8,371 bases of DNA from Gammaproteobacteria bacterium (GTDB lineage: Bacteria; Pseudomonadota; Gammaproteobacteria; SZUA-140). Below the pieces are notes generated by a model. The model saw nothing but the letters and a program-made list of their open reading frames with translations. It was not told where the DNA came from and did not search any database. Shown piece after piece: positions 1 to 5,814 of this stretch. The first letter of the stretch is position 1. The number at the start of each line of letters is the position of its first letter. Both the position numbers and the translations under genes were made by a program. The stretch spans positions 1 to 8,371 of the forward strand of contig JALWQD010000377.1 of NCBI GenBank assembly GCA_026994735.1, written 5' to 3'.

Positions 1-851
1 TGACCGAGACTTGCCGCAAGTTTCCTCAACACAAATAGCCTGGCTTTTCCACTCAGTACGGGACACAGAATAAACGCAGGTAAAAGGAAAGACAGATAGA
101 TGATTCTGAGCCCGAACCATCTCACTCGGCCAGATCTTCCTGAAGCACGCACAAAAACATGGTAGTAACAGCCACCACTGCGAAAATCGCGTTTCAACAA
201 CCAGCCCAAACTCAGGCGTTCAGAGCCGATATATTCTTTAACGGCTGCCTCATCACACCAGATCATCTGAGCACCACTCATTGTCAAGCGATGAAAAAAG
301 TCTGAGTCCTCACCACCGGAAAGACCAAGCTCTGGATCAAAGCGACAGCCATCTGGGATAATGGCTGTCATCAAGAGAGCATTCCCTGTGCGTCCACGAC
401 TAAGCTTCTCACCAGTCTTTATTCTTTTACGATCAAAAACTTTATGACGCAGTACCCAACCAGGTGCCTGCTCAGGATAAACAGGAATAACCGGCCCCAT
501 GACAATATCGGCCTGATAACTCTCGAGCGCCTTCATTAAGTTTAACAACCATTTCTCATCCGGTTCTTCATCATCATCAATAAAAGCGAGATAATCGCCT
601 TTAACATGTGACAGACAGCGATTCCTGGCCAGCGCAATATTTTTTTCTCTCTCCAGGTCATAAATAATCTCTAACGAAAAAGACTTTCCAAAAGCCGTAA
701 CAACATCCTTTGCACTACCATTTTTATCATTATCAACAACGATAATACGCATCTCGGCATCAGCCGGAAGCGATTGCCTTGCCAGTGCCTTTAATAACCG
801 TTTGAGCCCTTCAGGCCGACAGTAACTGGCAATACAAATATTGATCAGCAT
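1..851 (-). CDS. Family 2 glycosyltransferase, C-terminus cut by window edge
   Basis: Inverting GT-A-fold glycosyltransferase that would move a sugar from a nucleotide-sugar donor onto a lipid-linked or glycan acceptor at the inner face of the cytoplasmic membrane. The frame is open from the ATG at 851 to the left edge, about 283 codons, with no stop seen. Family hallmarks: N-terminal NICIASYCRPEGL (residues 4–16), the beta-strand VVDND near 38–42, the metal-binding triplet D92-D93-D94 within AFIDDDEEPDE, and SGGEDSDFF near 178–186 carrying the likely catalytic acidic pair. GWLLKRDFRSGG follows near 215–226. A hydrophobic segment at about 248–266 probably anchors the C-terminus in the membrane. 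The start overlaps the upstream flippase stop (ATGCTGA, 7 bases), so translation is likely coupled. The family call is firm; donor and acceptor cannot be read from sequence. How much is missing at the C-terminus is unknown. Confidence 0.93.
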   Translation of the reverse strand, partial: MLINICIASYCRPEGLKRLLKALARQSLPADAEMRIIVVDNDKNGSAKDVVTAFGKSFSLEIIYDLEREKNIALARNRCLSHVKGDYLAFIDDDEEPDEKWLLNLMKALESYQADIVMGPVIPVYPEQAPGWVLRHKVFDRKRIKTGEKLSRGRTGNALLMTAIIPDGCRFDPELGLSGGEDSDFFHRLTMSGAQMIWCDEAAVKEYIGSERLSLGWLLKRDFRSGGCYYHVFVRASGRSGRVRWFGLRIIYLSFLLPAFILCPVLSGKARLFVLRKLAASLG

Positions 852-2086
852 AGACGAATCCGCCGCAAGTAATATTGCCAAAGTAAGAAGCCAAGAAAAC
901 ACTCGCCAAGAGCCATCACTGAAACAGCGTTTTGAGGGCCGAAATATGGCACAATAATCAATAAAAAAATCAGGGAAAAGGAGGCAACCAATGCCGAACG
1001 AATCGTTAATGGACGAAAATTAAAACTGACCTGTATCATTAATGAGGCTATGTTACGGACCCCCTGAAAGAGGAAGAAAAATGCCCAGGAAACAAACACC
1101 AGAAAACTGAATTGATAGCTATCCGGAAACCAGCCGAGAATAGTTTCTGATATAACGTAAAAAACAGCCGCATAAAAAGCAATGACAATAATATAGGCAA
1201 GCAAAGCCTGGGACATCAGGCGGTCGATTGCTTGCTGCTTTTCCTGATGCCAAAGGCTGGCCAGTCGCGGTAACAAAACCTTGCCTATGGCCATGGAAAA
1301 AACAGCTATCGGTGCCAGTAGCAGGCGTACAGCATTGATCTCGGCAACGGCTGAAGCACCCGAGAAAAATGCCAATATATAGACATACCCCTGATTTTGA
1401 AGCCAGGTAAGAGCAACCCCGCCGAGGGCCCAGCGCCCCTGCCCCCAGGCTTCGTGAAAACTACTGCGAATAGTCCCCCAGGCACGGCCAAGAGGTAACT
1501 CGGTCCAGACAAAAAAAAGAATAGCGCTGACAGCCGCGCAACCACCACTGATGAGCAATGCCAGCAGATTAAGGTCGGCATAGTCTTGTTTAACTGCCCC
1601 GTAAAGCAATAATAAATAGGCCGTGGTATAGAAGCAATCCATCATAAAGGCTGCTCGCAGGTCAGTATAAATAAATAATGCACGGCGAGCGAACTCAAGC
1701 CACAGAATTGGCAATAGATACAGCGGCATGAAGAGCAGCAATAAGGATAAATTAGAAGTCGTCATGCTGTGATACCAATAACCGGCAGCAGCAATAAGCA
1801 AGATCAACGGGCCAAACAATACTGTCTGTAGCATCAGCATACTGGCAACATATTCTCTCTGCCGCTCCTTTTTGGGAGCCCTTACCGTCATTTGTGTTGT
1901 TATCAGAGCATTTGATATGCCGATAACCACCAGCATTGTTGCCATAACAATCGCGTAATTTCCGAATTCATCCTTACTTGCGTATGAAATCAGGATGATG
2001 CCCGTCAGGAAATTTGCCAGGCTCTGTAATACTTGCCCGTAGACACCCCAGGCCGCACTGTCTTTGCCAAACGATTGACCGTTCAT
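845..2086 (-). CDS. Wzx-like polysaccharide flippase (MOP superfamily)
   Basis: Integral membrane protein of 413 residues with about 12 hydrophobic segments spread over its whole length (the first near 13–35, the last near 385–408) and short charged loops, for example APKKERQRE near 70. The size, N-terminal placement of the first helix and helix count match the polysaccharide-transport/Wzx branch of the MOP superfamily, which flips lipid-linked oligosaccharides from the cytoplasmic to the periplasmic leaflet. There is no short diagnostic motif, so the call rests on topology and context: a sulfotransferase just upstream and a glycosyltransferase overlapping its end. The start is ATG at 2086; a GTG one codon earlier (2089) is equally possible. 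Neither has a good ribosome-binding site, which suggests coupling to the sulfotransferase, whose stop is 15 bases upstream. An O-antigen-ligase-like or other MOP exporter is less likely at this length. Confidence 0.8.
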   Translation of the reverse strand: MNGQSFGKDSAAWGVYGQVLQSLANFLTGIILISYASKDEFGNYAIVMATMLVVIGISNALITTQMTVRAPKKERQREYVASMLMLQTVLFGPLILLIAAAGYWYHSMTTSNLSLLLLFMPLYLLPILWLEFARRALFIYTDLRAAFMMDCFYTTAYLLLLYGAVKQDYADLNLLALLISGGCAAVSAILFFVWTELPLGRAWGTIRSSFHEAWGQGRWALGGVALTWLQNQGYVYILAFFSGASAVAEINAVRLLLAPIAVFSMAIGKVLLPRLASLWHQEKQQAIDRLMSQALLAYIIVIAFYAAVFYVISETILGWFPDSYQFSFLVFVSWAFFFLFQGVRNIASLMIQVSFNFRPLTIRSALVASFSLIFLLIIVPYFGPQNAVSVMALGECFLGFLLWQYYLRRIRLC

Positions 2087-2101
2087 CACTTAACCATCTG
2101 A

Positions 2102-2923
2102 CTAACGATAACCCAGTGCAAGAAGCGGCTCATGCAAAACATCTGTCATGAGAGCAAGCAATTCTTCAGAAAGCCCCTCTTGCCAACCATCAACGAGGCC
2201 TTTGCGAAAGGTTCGACTCTCTCTGCTGAATAATTGTCCGGCAATATTTTTTAACGATGCCTCTTGATTATCGAGGCCAAGAAACTGAGCGATATCTGTC
2301 AATGTTTGAAACTGGCGCTCTTCTGACCCGCCCCCCTGACAGCCAATTAAATCTTCGAAACGGACAATCAGGCAAACGCCACTATGCTGCCAGCTCAGGT
2401 ATCCTTCAAGGTGCTTCAACAACGATAGCGATGCCTTTCCATCGGCAAGCAAGGCACCTTCGATGCCGAATAAAGATGCTTTAATACGTGCCTCTTGATC
2501 CGGCAAGGAAGCAAAATAAGCATGTAAACGATGCTGTCGATCAATGGCAGAAATATAATGGGCATTGGAAACAGCAATTGCGCGCGGATCCCGTACCATC
2601 AACAAGTGCTTGACAGCTGCCTGCTGAAGTAATTGAGTACAGGCCTGAGAAAATTTAATATGCCCGACGAGAAATTGTCCTGGTCGCAAATGCGCCAAAA
2701 CAGGCCCCAGTCTTGTTACCTCGTTATCCACTTGCGTCCGTAACCATGCCCGCCGCAGTGGCGGATTCAAATACAGTGCACGCATCAACAGATTCGTCCC
2801 TGCCTTGGGGATACTGTTAGCAAGGATCCTTGGCAATCTTCCTGATCGCTGACGGGCATAAAGGGAATTGAGTGTAAGGCCATACTGCTGCAAATGCAGT
2901 TTGGTCTGAGCAAGTATTTTCAT
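2102..2923 (-). CDS. PAPS-dependent sulfotransferase
   Basis: Predicted cytoplasmic sulfotransferase of 273 residues that would transfer sulfate from 3'-phosphoadenosine-5'-phosphosulfate (PAPS) to a hydroxyl or amine acceptor. The 5'-phosphosulfate-binding loop is visible as SIPKAGTNLL (37–46), with the expected Lys in the P-loop-like turn. The 3'-phosphate-binding segment is LLMVRDPRAIAVSN (107–120) with Arg111 and Ser119. RFEDL (188–192) and a C-terminal TFRKGLVDGW (238–247), equivalent to the family's RKGxxGxW motif, complete the fold. No signal peptide or membrane helix is seen. The longest frame begins at a TTG (2947), but the ATG at 2923 has a GAGAAA site seven bases upstream and is preferred. 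It is the first gene of a leftward cassette with a flippase and a glycosyltransferase, so the acceptor is probably a glycan intermediate; this is inference. A lipid or small-molecule acceptor is not excluded. Confidence 0.88.
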   Translation of the reverse strand: MKILAQTKLHLQQYGLTLNSLYARQRSGRLPRILANSIPKAGTNLLMRALYLNPPLRRAWLRTQVDNEVTRLGPVLAHLRPGQFLVGHIKFSQACTQLLQQAAVKHLLMVRDPRAIAVSNAHYISAIDRQHRLHAYFASLPDQEARIKASLFGIEGALLADGKASLSLLKHLEGYLSWQHSGVCLIVRFEDLIGCQGGGSEERQFQTLTDIAQFLGLDNQEASLKNIAGQLFSRESRTFRKGLVDGWQEGLSEELLALMTDVLHEPLLALGYR

Positions 2924-2927
2924 GTTA

Positions 2928-2933
2928 TTTCTC
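2928..2933 (-). promoter_or_regulatory. Ribosome-binding site deciding the sulfotransferase start
   Basis: GAGAAA on the minus strand, with GAG seven bases before the ATG at 2923. The alternative in-frame TTG at 2947 has no purine-rich site at a suitable distance, so this element favours the shorter, 273-residue protein. Confidence 0.5.
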
Positions 2934-2984
2934 AAATCCACTGTCAATAGCCATTCGTAGCAGACAAGCCCGTATTAACGGTTG

Positions 2985-2990
2985 ATTATA
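2985..2990 (-). promoter_or_regulatory. -10 element of the leftward sulfotransferase operon promoter
   Basis: A perfect TATAAT on the minus strand, about 60 bases before the sulfotransferase ATG, with a predicted transcription start near 2978. The hexamer 17 bases upstream (GCAGTT) is a poor -35 match. A symmetric site, TGATC-AAA-GATCA (2994–3006), sits in the spacer. A weak -35 with an operator-like repeat suggests a regulated promoter, but no factor can be named. Confidence 0.45.
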
Positions 2991-2993
2991 CCT

Positions 2994-3006
2994 TGATCAA
3001 AGATCA
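2994..3006. repeat. Inverted repeat TGATC-AAA-GATCA in the divergent promoter region
   Basis: Perfect 5-bp arms around a 3-base centre. It lies 4 bases upstream of the leftward TATAAT, inside the -10/-35 spacer and centred near -22 relative to the predicted start. It resembles half of the FNR/CRP style (TTGAT…ATCA), but the arm spacing is five bases instead of four, so that assignment is not supported. It could be an operator for the sulfotransferase operon. Confidence 0.4.
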
Positions 3007-3064
3007 TAACTGCACTGTTCTGCTGTAATTATCACCGTTCAAAAAAAACGTCTCTATGTTTAAC

Positions 3065-3092
3065 TTAAGATATCATTGTATTCTGTTTTAAT
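3065..3092 (+). promoter_or_regulatory. Sigma70-like promoter for the outer-membrane protein gene
   Basis: -35 TTAAGA (3065–3070, 4 of 6 matches), a 16-base spacer, and -10 TTTAAT (3087–3092, 5 of 6 matches) preceded by an extended -10 TG at 3084–3085. The predicted start is near 3099, giving a leader of about 41 bases before the ATG at 3140. Transcription would begin at the edge of the palindrome at 3099–3113. Confidence 0.4.
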
Positions 3093-3098
3093 TATATG

Positions 3099-3113
3099 TA
3101 AGGTAGTACCTTA
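3099..3113. repeat. Palindrome TAAGGTA-G-TACCTTA at the predicted start of transcription
   Basis: Perfect 7-bp arms around a single central base, 26 bases before the ATG at 3140. It overlaps the predicted +1 to +15 region, where a dimeric repressor would block transcription. The one-base centre makes it a poor RNA hairpin and a better DNA operator. No known regulator's consensus is recognised. Confidence 0.45.
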
Positions 3114-3125
3114 AAGATAAGCAAC

Positions 3126-3130
3126 AGGAG
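3126..3130 (+). promoter_or_regulatory. Ribosome-binding site of the outer-membrane protein gene
   Basis: AGGAG, nine bases before the ATG at 3140. Strong match, consistent with high expression of an envelope protein. Confidence 0.7.
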
Positions 3131-3139
3131 AAACACGTA

Positions 3140-3706
3140 ATGAAAAAGACCATCGCTACCGTCCTCACTGGCTCGATATTGATATCAGCATCAGCACTGG
3201 CTGATGGCTGGAACTTTCTCGCCGGAAGCAAACCTGGTTATCAGGCTGATGCCGCAGTTTCACTGTTATTCGGTCGTCAGTCACCATCAACAACGGGTCT
3301 GGACGATGGCAATATTGCCGGTATTGAGCTGTCATTGAATTGCCCTCTGCTGCAACCACCAAGTAATCGTATCCGCCAGCAGATTAGCTACACCCGCTAT
3401 GATGAAGGCAGCACCCAGATCGACAGTTTTGAGATCAATCCACACTATGTTGTTGAAGTTTCACCAGGGCTGGAGTTAGGTGGTGGTCCCGGATTTGGCT
3501 ACATCACGACTTCGACCACAGGCGGTGCAGACCCCAGTTTTCTCGCCATCAACCTTGGCCTCTCTGCCCATTACACCGGCTTGGGCCCTGTTTTCCTTGG
3601 CGCTGAGTACCGTTATCAGTTCACAACAGAAGAAGATTTTGGTGCCACCGTCAAAGACAACCTCAACAATGGCCGCTTTGACATCAAGGTTGGCTACAGT
3701 TTTTAA
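3140..3706 (+). CDS. Small outer-membrane beta-barrel protein
   Basis: 188-residue exported protein. The N-terminus is a clear Sec signal peptide (MKK, hydrophobic core, then SALA before Asp22), leaving a mature chain of about 167 residues. The mature part shows alternating polar and hydrophobic strands with Gly- and Tyr-rich segments (for example LELGGGPGFGYI near 111–122 and FLGAEYRYQF near 152–161) and ends in RFDIKVGYSF, a good BAM-complex beta-signal with a terminal Phe. Length and pattern fit an eight-stranded barrel of the OmpA-transmembrane/OmpX type. A single Cys68 is present. A strong AGGAG site precedes the ATG. A promoter with a palindrome at its predicted start lies upstream, and a 9-bp hairpin begins ten bases after the stop. 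Its function (adhesion, porin-like, structural) cannot be told from sequence. Confidence 0.82.
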   Translation: MKKTIATVLTGSILISASALADGWNFLAGSKPGYQADAAVSLLFGRQSPSTTGLDDGNIAGIELSLNCPLLQPPSNRIRQQISYTRYDEGSTQIDSFEINPHYVVEVSPGLELGGGPGFGYITTSTTGGADPSFLAINLGLSAHYTGLGPVFLGAEYRYQFTTEEDFGATVKDNLNNGRFDIKVGYSF

Positions 3707-3715
3707 CCAGGATAT

Positions 3716-3753
3716 CCCCGTTGGTGAGGCATTTTGTCGTGCCAACGGGGTTT
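3716..3753 (+). terminator. Hairpin between the barrel gene and the osmC-like gene
   Basis: A perfect 9-bp stem (CCCCGTTGG with CCAACGGGG, 3716–3724 and 3742–3750) around a 17-base loop, followed by only three T residues. It begins ten bases after the barrel-protein stop. It could be a weak intrinsic terminator giving partial read-through into the next gene, or a stabilising 3' structure for the barrel-protein mRNA. Confidence 0.45.
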
Positions 3754-3764
3754 ATGGCACTTTC

Positions 3765-3769
3765 GGGAG
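3765..3769 (+). promoter_or_regulatory. Ribosome-binding site deciding the OsmC-family start
   Basis: GGGAG, six bases before the ATG at 3776. It supports this start over the in-frame ATG at 3734, which lies inside the preceding hairpin and would add 14 residues not typical of the family. Confidence 0.65.
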
Positions 3770-3775
3770 AACATC

Positions 3776-4213
3776 ATGAAACATCTTCCACATCATTACC
3801 ACGTTGTTGCAGACGCCTCGCCCAGCGCTGACGTAACATTGGCAACAGGTCAGTTACCGGCCCTCAAGTCTGCAGCACCAATCGAGTTTGATGGCCCAGG
3901 AAACCTCTGGTCACCCGAAACACTCTTAGTCGCTGCGGTCGCGGACTGTTTTATCCTGACATTCCGCGCAATCAGCAAGGCCTCACACCTGGATTGGCAA
4001 AAAATCGACTGTGCCGTCACAGGAACACTGGACCACCAGGATGGGAAAACTCGCTTCACCTGTTTTGATATTGTTGCGACGCTGTCTATCGCAGATGAAA
4101 AACTAAGGAAAAAAGCAGAACAAACACTGGCAGCAGCAGAAAAACATTGTCTGGTTACTGCTTCGTTGTCAGCATCAACTCATCTCAATAGCACGGTGAT
4201 CATTAACGGCTAA
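3776..4213 (+). CDS. OsmC/Ohr-family peroxide reductase
   Basis: 145-residue cytoplasmic protein of the OsmC/Ohr superfamily, thiol peroxidases that reduce organic hydroperoxides. The two conserved redox cysteines are Cys58 in LVAAVADCFILTFRA and Cys125 in EKHCLVTASL, the family's paired-Cys layout on one helix and one later loop. Glu48 in WSPETLLV occupies the conserved acidic position before the first Cys helix. The length is usual for the family. Two extra cysteines (79 and 96) are present. The start at 3776 has GGGAG six bases upstream. The gene follows the barrel gene on the same strand across a 9-bp hairpin, so it is either partly co-transcribed or has its own promoter, which I could not identify. 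It is more like the general OsmC-like group than classical OsmC or Ohr, so no symbol is given. Confidence 0.88.
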   Translation: MKHLPHHYHVVADASPSADVTLATGQLPALKSAAPIEFDGPGNLWSPETLLVAAVADCFILTFRAISKASHLDWQKIDCAVTGTLDHQDGKTRFTCFDIVATLSIADEKLRKKAEQTLAAAEKHCLVTASLSASTHLNSTVIING

Positions 4214-4454
4214 CAGCTCAGGATGGCCCCAACAAGAAGAGGGATTCTTAAAAAAGTGGCGGGAAGGACCTACAAGGCAAAGGCCGCCATAGAAGGCCTT
4301 CCCTGGCCATAACTCGGTTCCATATTGTTATTATCTGTCTTATGGAGACAAGTCCATTCTGCAGAACGACGGGCCTGGAAACAATTCCCTAAAACGACTA
4401 ACACTTTAGTACTAGCTCGACGCAAAACTGTACCGGACGTGCCTGCAAATACGC
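4214..4454. other. Convergent intergenic gap
   Basis: This 241-base gap between two converging genes holds no convincing gene. Short open frames on both strands lack family features and ribosome-binding sites. It contains the leftward terminator at 4250–4289, an alternative GGGAAGG/CCTTCCC pairing (4261–4267 with 4297–4303), and an isolated 8-base palindrome TAGTACTA (4407–4414). No tRNA or other RNA fold was recognised. Confidence 0.6.
4250..4289 (-). terminator. Probable intrinsic terminator of the rpmH–mnmE operon
   Basis: On the minus strand, TGGCGG (4289–4284) can pair with CCGCCA (4262–4257), followed by one C and six T residues (4255–4250). The stem is 6 bp with a 21-base loop, so it is modest. 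A competing 7-bp GGGAAGG/CCTTCCC stem overlaps it. It lies about 165 bases past the mnmE stop. It would end leftward transcription before it runs into the osmC-like gene. Confidence 0.5.
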
Positions 4455-5798
4455 CTATTTTCCAATACAAAAACTGGAAAAAATTTCGCCGAGCAAATCA
4501 TCGGCAGTCACTTCACCGGTAATCTCCGCCAAAGCCTGTTGTGCCAGACGCAACTCCTCGGCCAATAACTCTTCCGCTGACTGATCAAGAGCCGTCGTTG
4601 CAGCAAGCAATGCCTTTGACGTCCGTGCAAGCGCCTCAAGGTGTCGTCTCCGGGCAGAAAACAAACCACCGCCAGCAGGCTGAAAGCCAACACATTGTTT
4701 CAAATGTTCGACGAGTAAATCGATCCCCTCTTCCTCCTGCACAGAAAGATAGATCCTGACTTCGCCATCAGGGCCTTCTTTGCAAGCAGCGGCCCGGCCT
4801 GTCAAATCAATCTTATTAATAACCCGTGTGACTGCTGGCAACTCTCGGGACTCACCCACAACGGACAAAAAATCATCGTCCTCATCACCATCAGCACTGA
4901 TATAAAGGATTCGATCGGCATTTTTGACCTCGGCAACCGCGCGTTCAATCCCAAGCCTCTCAATCGGATCATTGCTAATACGCATACCCGCTGTATCAAC
5001 AATATGCATAGGCAAACCATCAAGATGTATTTCTTCACGCAAGACATCACGCGTTGTCCCGGGGATATCGCTGACGATGGCACAATCACGCTTTGCCAGA
5101 CGGTTTAGCAAACTTGATTTACCGACATTGGGTGCGCCGGCAATAACAACCTGAATACCCTCACGTAACAAGCAACCTTGCCGTGCCTCCTGGCGCAGAC
5201 ATTCCAGATCAAGCGTCAACTGCTGCAAATGCCGGGCATTTCCTGCTAATGACTGGCTTTCAAGCGGCTCATCAGAAAAATCAAGACCGGCCTCTATTTC
5301 CACCCGCAGACGAATTAAATGATCAACAAGCCGGTTTATGCGTTGAGAGAACTCGCCCTGCAAAGAACGCCGCGCTGCACGGCTTGCCTCACGCGAACTG
5401 CTGTCAATAAGATCGGCAATCGCCTCGGCCTGAACCAGGTCGATACGACCATTAAGGAAAGCTCTCTGCGAAAATTCGCCAGGATGTGCCTGACGTGCGC
5501 CGAGTGCGAACAGACGCGCCAGCAAGGCCTCAATAATGATAGGCCCACCATGTCCCTGTAGCTCGACGACATCTTCACCGGTAAAGGAAGCGGGAGCCGG
5601 AAAAAAGAGGCAAATACCATCATCGATAATGCCACCATCTGCGTCTAGAAAATGCCGATAGGCAGCCTGCCGAGGTGCTGGCAAGGGTTTCACAAGCTGA
5701 CTTGCGATGGCCACCGCAGCAGGTCCGGAAAGGCGAACAATAGCCACCCCTCCTCGACCGGCCGGGGTCGCTAAAGCTGCTATTGTCGTATCAGACAC
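4455..5798 (-). CDS. mnmE: tRNA uridine-5-carboxymethylaminomethyl modification GTPase MnmE
   Basis: Full-length 447-residue GTPase that works with MnmG to install the carboxymethylaminomethyl group at U34 of certain tRNAs. The N-terminal folate-binding domain shows IAALATPAGRGGVAIVRLSG (6–25) and FTGEDVVELQGHGG (72–85). The embedded G domain has G1 GAPNVGKSS (221–229), G2 GTTRDVL (247–253), G3 DTAG (268–271) and G4 NKID (328–331). The C-terminus is FCIGK with the conserved Cys444. The start is a GTG at 5798, 17 bases after the yidC stop, with a weak ribosome-binding site, so it probably depends on coupling to yidC. It is the last gene of the leftward block; a probable terminator lies at 4250–4289. 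The absence of a jag gene between yidC and mnmE is the gammaproteobacterial arrangement. Confidence 0.98.
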   Translation of the reverse strand: MSDTTIAALATPAGRGGVAIVRLSGPAAVAIASQLVKPLPAPRQAAYRHFLDADGGIIDDGICLFFPAPASFTGEDVVELQGHGGPIIIEALLARLFALGARQAHPGEFSQRAFLNGRIDLVQAEAIADLIDSSSREASRAARRSLQGEFSQRINRLVDHLIRLRVEIEAGLDFSDEPLESQSLAGNARHLQQLTLDLECLRQEARQGCLLREGIQVVIAGAPNVGKSSLLNRLAKRDCAIVSDIPGTTRDVLREEIHLDGLPMHIVDTAGMRISNDPIERLGIERAVAEVKNADRILYISADGDEDDDFLSVVGESRELPAVTRVINKIDLTGRAAACKEGPDGEVRIYLSVQEEEGIDLLVEHLKQCVGFQPAGGGLFSARRRHLEALARTSKALLAATTALDQSAEELLAEELRLAQQALAEITGEVTADDLLGEIFSSFCIGK

Positions 5799-5814
5799 AG
5801 CGCTGCCAGACGAT

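Noticed and set aside
2724..2732. TTATCCACT, one mismatch from a DnaA box (TTATCCACA)
   Set aside because: A single copy inside the sulfotransferase coding region, with no cluster and no AT-rich unwinding element nearby.
2925..2954. Possible 9-residue leader peptide (MAIDSGFEK) ending one base before the sulfotransferase ATG
   Set aside because: It has no ribosome-binding site and no run of regulatory codons, and short frames like this are common by chance.
2994..3006. FNR/CRP-type site
   Set aside because: TTGAT and ATCA half-sites are present, but separated by five bases instead of four and without a full right half (ATCAT rather than ATCAA).
3021..3029. Extended -10 like TG-C-TGTAAT on the plus strand
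   Set aside because: No fitting -35 at 16–18 bases, and the promoter at 3065–3092 is closer to the gene and better overall.
2948..3139. CRISPR, attachment site or mobile-element ends in the divergent gap
   Set aside because: No repeated spacers, no integrase or transposase, and no terminal inverted repeats anywhere in the window.
4257..4325. Possible tRNA-like or structured RNA fold
   Set aside because: No acceptor stem, no anticodon arm and no T-loop consensus; the pairings are better explained by a terminator.
4407..4414. 8-base palindrome TAGTACTA
   Set aside because: Short, isolated and far from any start site; expected by chance.
4325..4522. Open frame on the plus strand crossing the 3' end of mnmE
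   Set aside because: It overlaps a certain gene antisense, has no ribosome-binding site and shows no protein-family features.
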